DNA of 10,000 nt from Rheinheimera sp. (GTDB lineage Bacteria > Pseudomonadota > Gammaproteobacteria > Enterobacterales > Alteromonadaceae). Made by a program: the position numbers and the translations under genes. This document shows positions 7,013 to 10,000 of the stretch, one piece after another. Within the stretch, counting starts at the first letter, position 1. Every line of letters begins with the position of its first letter. Under the pieces are notes generated by a model, which saw nothing but the letters and a program-made list of their open reading frames with translations, was not told where the DNA came from and made no database searches. The stretch spans positions 1 through 10,000 of the forward strand of contig NZ_JAIWOI010000240.1 of the NCBI RefSeq assembly GCF_020217005.1. The letters run 5' to 3'.

Positions 7013-7041
7013 AAAAATGGGGTCCATAGGACCCCATTTTT
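7013..7041 (-). terminator. Strong rho-independent terminator at the end of the nqr operon
   Basis: AAAAATGGGGTCC (7013-7025) pairs perfectly with GGACCCCATTTTT (7029-7041) over a 3-base loop, a 13-bp stem ending in a T run on either strand. It is 13 bases past the nqrF stop. It separates nqrF from nqrM and could act in both directions. Confidence 0.92.
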
Positions 7042-7054
7042 AGTTTACTTTAAC

Positions 7055-8281
7055 TTAACCGCCGAAGTCATCCAACAGAATGTTGTCGTCTTCTACACCT
7101 AAGTCTTTCAGCATATTAATCACCGCTTTGTTCATCATCGGTGGACCACACATATAGAACTCACAGTCTTCCGGAGCTTTATGGTTTTTCAGGTAGTTTT
7201 CATACAGCACATTGTGAATAAAACCTGTGTAACCAGTCCAGTTATCTTCAGGCTGCGGATCAGATAAGGCCACGTGCCATTTGAAGTTTTCGTTCTCAGC
7301 TTGCAGCATGTCGAAATCTTCCACATAGAACATTTCACGCTTAGAACGGGCACCATACCAGAAGCTCATCTTACGTTTGGATTTCAGACGGCGTAACTGG
7401 TCAAAAATGTGTGAACGCATTGGCGCCATACCAGCACCACCACCAACGAATACCATTTCCGCTTCCGTCTCTTTAGCGAAGAACTCACCGAATGGACCAG
7501 AAATAGTCACTTTATCACCGGCTTTTAAGCTCCAGATGTACGAAGACATTTTACCGCAAGGTAAGCTCAGATTATTTGGCGGAGGCGAAGCAATCCGCAC
7601 GTTTAACATGATGATGCCTTCTTCTTCCGGATAGTTCGCCATAGAGTAAGCACGAATTGTTTCTTCGTCTACTTTGGATTCCAGTGTGAAGAACTTAAAG
7701 CGTTCCCAGTCACCACGGTATTCAGCCGGAATATCAAAGTCAGCATACTTCACATGGTGAGCCGGCGCTTCGATCTGGATGTAACCACCAGCACGGAAAG
7801 GCACTGATTCGCCATCAGGAATAGCCAGCTTCAATTCTTTGATAAAGGTAGCTTTGTTATCGTTAGAGATAACTGTACATTCCCACTTTTTAATACCAAA
7901 GATTTCTGGTTCAACTTCGATTTCCATGTCAGTTTTTACACTGACCTGACAAGCTAAACGACAACCTTCACGACGATCACCTTTAGTCAGGTGGCCCATC
8001 TCCACAGGTAATACATCACCACCACCTGAATGAACATGAACACGGCACTGACCGCAAGAACCACCGCCACCACAAGCTGATGACAGGAAAATGCCTTTAT
8101 CAGCTAAAGCGCCAAGTAATTTGCCGCCGGCTTTTGTTTGAATAGCTAACTTAGGGTCGCCATTCACTCCAATGGTAATGTCACCTGAAGACACCAGTTT
8201 TGCCTTAGCAGCTAAAATCATAACAACTAAAGCCAGAACCAGCAGGGTGAACATTCCAACGCCAAGATATATCTCTTGCAT
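7055..8281 (-). CDS. nqrF: Na+-translocating NADH:quinone reductase subunit F (NADH dehydrogenase subunit)
   Basis: This is 408 residues, the usual NqrF length. It has an N-terminal TM anchor (about 5-25); a 2Fe-2S ferredoxin domain with C70, C76, C79 and C111; an FAD domain with RAYS (210-213) and GKMSSYIW near 243-250; a NADH-binding domain with VGGGAGMAP (279-287) and MCGPP (377-381); and the family C-terminus LLDDFGG. It takes hydride from NADH at the cytoplasmic face and passes electrons through FAD and 2Fe-2S into the membrane part of the pump (family knowledge). The ligand numbering equals that of the Vibrio protein as I recall it. ATG 8281 has AAGGA 7 bases upstream and follows nqrE after 25 bases. 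It is the last gene of the nqr transcript. Confidence 0.98.
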   Translation of the reverse strand: MQEIYLGVGMFTLLVLALVVMILAAKAKLVSSGDITIGVNGDPKLAIQTKAGGKLLGALADKGIFLSSACGGGGSCGQCRVHVHSGGGDVLPVEMGHLTKGDRREGCRLACQVSVKTDMEIEVEPEIFGIKKWECTVISNDNKATFIKELKLAIPDGESVPFRAGGYIQIEAPAHHVKYADFDIPAEYRGDWERFKFFTLESKVDEETIRAYSMANYPEEEGIIMLNVRIASPPPNNLSLPCGKMSSYIWSLKAGDKVTISGPFGEFFAKETEAEMVFVGGGAGMAPMRSHIFDQLRRLKSKRKMSFWYGARSKREMFYVEDFDMLQAENENFKWHVALSDPQPEDNWTGYTGFIHNVLYENYLKNHKAPEDCEFYMCGPPMMNKAVINMLKDLGVEDDNILLDDFGG

Positions 8282-8306
8282 TGTTCTTTCCTTTTACAGC
8301 AATTGC

Positions 8307-8915
8307 TTACAGTGAAACGCCTGAGAAGGACATAAAGCCCAAGCCCATTAAACCAACCATGATAAAACGTGAACCTAAACCGCGCACGCCAGCAGGCATG
8401 TCGGCATATTTCAGTTTCTCACTGACAGCGGCCATTAATGTGATAGCCAGAGTCCAGCCGATACCACTACCTAAACCAAAGACTACGCTTTCACCGAAGT
8501 TATAATCGCGCTCAACCATAAAGGCTACAGCACCAAATATCGCGCAGTTTACTGTGATCAAAGGTAAGAAAATACCTAAAGCGTTGTACAGCGCAGGAAC
8601 GTACTTGTCTAAGAACATCTCTACGATTTGTACTAAAGCCGCGATCACACCAATATAAGTGATAAAGCCCAGGAAACTTAGATCTGTACCAGGAAAACCA
8701 GCCCAGGCCAGAGCGCCGGGAGCTAACAGGTTGTGATAAACCAGATTGTTTACTGGCACAGACAAAGCTAAAACGAAAGTCACAGCTATACCTAAGCTGA
8801 ATGCCGTTTTCACTTGTTTTGATACTGCGATAAATGTACACATACCGAGGAAAAAGGCTAAAGCCAGGTTCTCGATAAAGACCGCACGAACAAATAAACT
8901 AATGTAGTGTTCCAT
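8307..8915 (-). CDS. nqrE: Na+-translocating NADH:quinone reductase subunit E
   Basis: This is a 202-residue inner-membrane protein with six TM segments of the NqrDE/RnfAE family, starting [21 protein letters not shown]26 (in GMCTF) and C124 (in TVNCAIFG) are the conserved cysteines. Together with the NqrD pair they hold an iron centre on the electron path to the membrane flavins (family knowledge). It is about 4 residues longer than Vibrio NqrE because of a longer loop near 68-78 ([11 protein letters not shown]), which shifts the second Cys from 120 to 124. I chose ATG 8915 because AAGGGG is 6 bases upstream and homologues start here; an in-frame TTG at 8939 would overlap nqrD. The gene begins 10 bases after nqrD, and its Shine-Dalgarno overlaps the nqrD stop. 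Confidence 0.97.
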   Translation of the reverse strand: MEHYISLFVRAVFIENLALAFFLGMCTFIAVSKQVKTAFSLGIAVTFVLALSVPVNNLVYHNLLAPGALAWAGFPGTDLSFLGFITYIGVIAALVQIVEMFLDKYVPALYNALGIFLPLITVNCAIFGAVAFMVERDYNFGESVVFGLGSGIGWTLAITLMAAVSEKLKYADMPAGVRGLGSRFIMVGLMGLGFMSFSGVSL

Positions 8916-8921
8916 TGTTAG

Positions 8922-8927
8922 CCCCTT
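8922..8927 (-). promoter_or_regulatory. Ribosome binding site that sets the nqrE start
   Basis: AAGGGG on the minus strand is 6 bases from ATG 8915 and overlaps the nqrD stop codon (8926-8928). It argues for coupled translation of nqrD and nqrE and against the longer TTG start at 8939. Confidence 0.7.
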
Positions 8928-9555
8928 ATGCCTTCTCAACTTGTTCTGGACGGAAAGTACGCAGTATCCAGATTAACAAGCCGATGATGATAAACGCACT
9001 TGGTGCAATCAACATCATACCCATAGGCTGATACCAGCCACCGGCGCTGACTAGTGGCAGAATTTCAACGCCAAATAAAGTTCCTGAACCAAACAGCTCA
9101 CGAATAAATGCAACAATCAGCAATAACACTGTGTAGCCTAAACCGTTACCTATACCATCCAGGAAGCTCATTAATGGCGGGCTTTTCATCGCATAAGCTT
9201 CAGCACGACCCATGACGATACAGTTAGTGATAATCAAACCAACAAATACCGACAGCTCTTTAGCTACGTTATAAGCAAAAGCTTTAAGCACCTGATCCAC
9301 CACTATAACCAGAGAGGCGATAATGGTCATCTGTACTATGATACGAACGCTGGATGGAATATGGTTACGGATCATCGAGATAAACATGCTCGAGAACGCA
9401 GTCACCAATGTCAGGGCTATACCCATAACTAAAGCTTTATCCAGCTTAGTGGTTACAGCCAACGCAGAACAAATACCTAAAACTTGTAATGCGATAGGGT
9501 TATTTGCAAAGACCGGTCCGAAGACAAGGCTTTTAATTTCTTTTGCACTAGCCAT
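8926..9555 (-). CDS. nqrD: Na+-translocating NADH:quinone reductase subunit D
   Basis: This is a 209-residue polytopic inner-membrane protein, paralogous to NqrE within the NqrDE/RnfAE family. It has the family stretches [47 protein letters not shown], and [10 protein letters not shown]29 and C112 are the iron-site cysteines that pair with C26/C124 of NqrE, and the R-A-E-A block after C112 is typical. Length fits Vibrio NqrD. ATG 9555 overlaps the end of nqrC by 8 bases (ATGGCTAG), with a GGAG 9 bases upstream inside nqrC, so translation is probably coupled to nqrC. Confidence 0.97.
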   Translation of the reverse strand: MASAKEIKSLVFGPVFANNPIALQVLGICSALAVTTKLDKALVMGIALTLVTAFSSMFISMIRNHIPSSVRIIVQMTIIASLVIVVDQVLKAFAYNVAKELSVFVGLIITNCIVMGRAEAYAMKSPPLMSFLDGIGNGLGYTVLLLIVAFIRELFGSGTLFGVEILPLVSAGGWYQPMGMMLIAPSAFIIIGLLIWILRTFRPEQVEKA

Positions 9556-10000
9556 TGTTTAATGCTCCGTCGCGAACTTTGGTCAGGAAAGGTGCAAAAC
9601 CTTTGGCGCCTGCCCAGAAATCGAAAGTATTCTGAACGCCCTTGCTGGTTAAAGTAGCGCCAGACAAACCATCTACTTCATATGGTGAAGTTGGATTGGC
9701 GTTGCCAGGTTTCATCACTTTGATAGCTGGAGCGCCAGACTCGTCCAACAACTTTTTGCCAACAAATTGAGCAGTCCATTTCGGGTTCTGTACTTCACCA
9801 CCTAAACCAGCAGTTTCGCCTTGTTCATAGTAGTTAATACCTTTAATGGTATTGCCATCGTTGTCCAAAGCTAAAAACGCGTGCATAGTCGACCATAAGC
9901 CATAACCATGGACTGGTAAAACTATGGCTGATAACTTGCCAGATTCAACGCCGTCGTTATAGGCGAAGTAAACAGGAGCAATGTTTGCACGGCTTTTAAT
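9548..10000 (-). CDS. nqrC: Na+-translocating NADH:quinone reductase subunit C (N-terminus beyond window edge)
   Basis: About 150 C-terminal residues are visible; the frame is open to base 10000 with no start, and NqrC is normally about 250-260 residues. The visible part is the periplasmic FMN_bind domain, with [26 protein letters not shown] and the flavinylation motif [10 protein letters not shown]. Its Thr (ACT codon at 9653-9655), in the D-x-x-S-G-A-T pattern, is the residue to which ApbE links FMN through a phosphoester bond (family knowledge). The internal ATG at 9886 should not be taken as the start, because the family sequence continues upstream of it ([16 protein letters not shown]). 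The operon order nqrC-D-E-F implies that nqrA and nqrB lie just to the right of the window. Confidence 0.97.
   Translation of the reverse strand: MKSRANIAPVYFAYNDGVESGKLSAIVLPVHGYGLWSTMHAFLALDNDGNTIKGINYYEQGETAGLGGEVQNPKWTAQFVGKKLLDESGAPAIKVMKPGNANPTSPYEVDGLSGATLTSKGVQNTFDFWAGAKGFAPFLTKVRDGALNNG

Noticed and set aside
8512..8841. Minus-strand open frame of 109 codons inside nqrE
   Set aside because: A different frame of nqrE; the NqrE frame is intact with all its family motifs.
3200..9500. Recurrent octamer GCTAAAGC and its shorter forms across the window
   Set aside because: Explained by in-frame Ala-Leu-Ala codons GCT TTA GC(N) on the minus strand, for example in nqrF near 8103 and the permease near 4501; a codon habit, not a site.

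Overview
All seven genes in this window, complete or cut, lie on the minus strand, so they read from right to left. The protein set (Na+-translocating NADH:quinone reductase, NqrM, a hybrid histidine kinase with Hpt domain, an M17 peptidase and an AzgA-type purine permease), moderate base composition, frequent TTA leucine codons and gammaproteobacterial Shine-Dalgarno sites suggest a marine or freshwater gammaproteobacterium of the Alteromonadales/Rheinheimera-Alishewanella kind. The genus is inferred from overall feel and was not tested by search.

Right part (10000 to about 7013): the distal half of the nqr operon in the usual order, nqrC (cut by the right edge), nqrD, nqrE, nqrF. nqrC and nqrD overlap by 8 bases, nqrD and nqrE are 10 bases apart, and nqrE and nqrF are 25 apart. 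The operon ends in a near-perfect terminator hairpin (7013-7041). The ligands are present: the FMN-accepting Thr of NqrC, the four membrane Cys of NqrD/NqrE that hold an iron centre, and the 2Fe-2S cysteines, FAD and NADH motifs of NqrF.

Middle (7012 to 4855): a 235-base gap with small hairpins, an AT-rich inverted repeat and a probable extended -10 promoter. It is followed by nqrM, the small Cys-rich factor needed to mature Na+-NQR, and a terminator. The flavin transferase gene apbE, which in Vibrio sits between nqrF and nqrM, is absent here. Next is an M17 leucyl-aminopeptidase-family gene with its own promoter and terminator.

Left part (4855 to 1): an AzgA/NCS2-type purine permease is followed after 8 bases by a secreted metallo-beta-lactamase-fold hydrolase, apparently as a two-gene operon. 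A modest terminator comes next. Last is a large membrane-bound hybrid sensor kinase (periplasmic sensor, HAMP, HisKA, HATPase, REC, Hpt) whose C-terminus is cut by the left edge.

This is mostly core-genome content. I see no mobile elements, CRISPR arrays, RNA genes or defence systems, and no convincing new multi-gene system. The points most worth a second look are the permease-hydrolase pair, the split of nqrM from the nqr operon without apbE, the hairpin cluster behind nqrF, and the inverted repeat over the aminopeptidase promoter.
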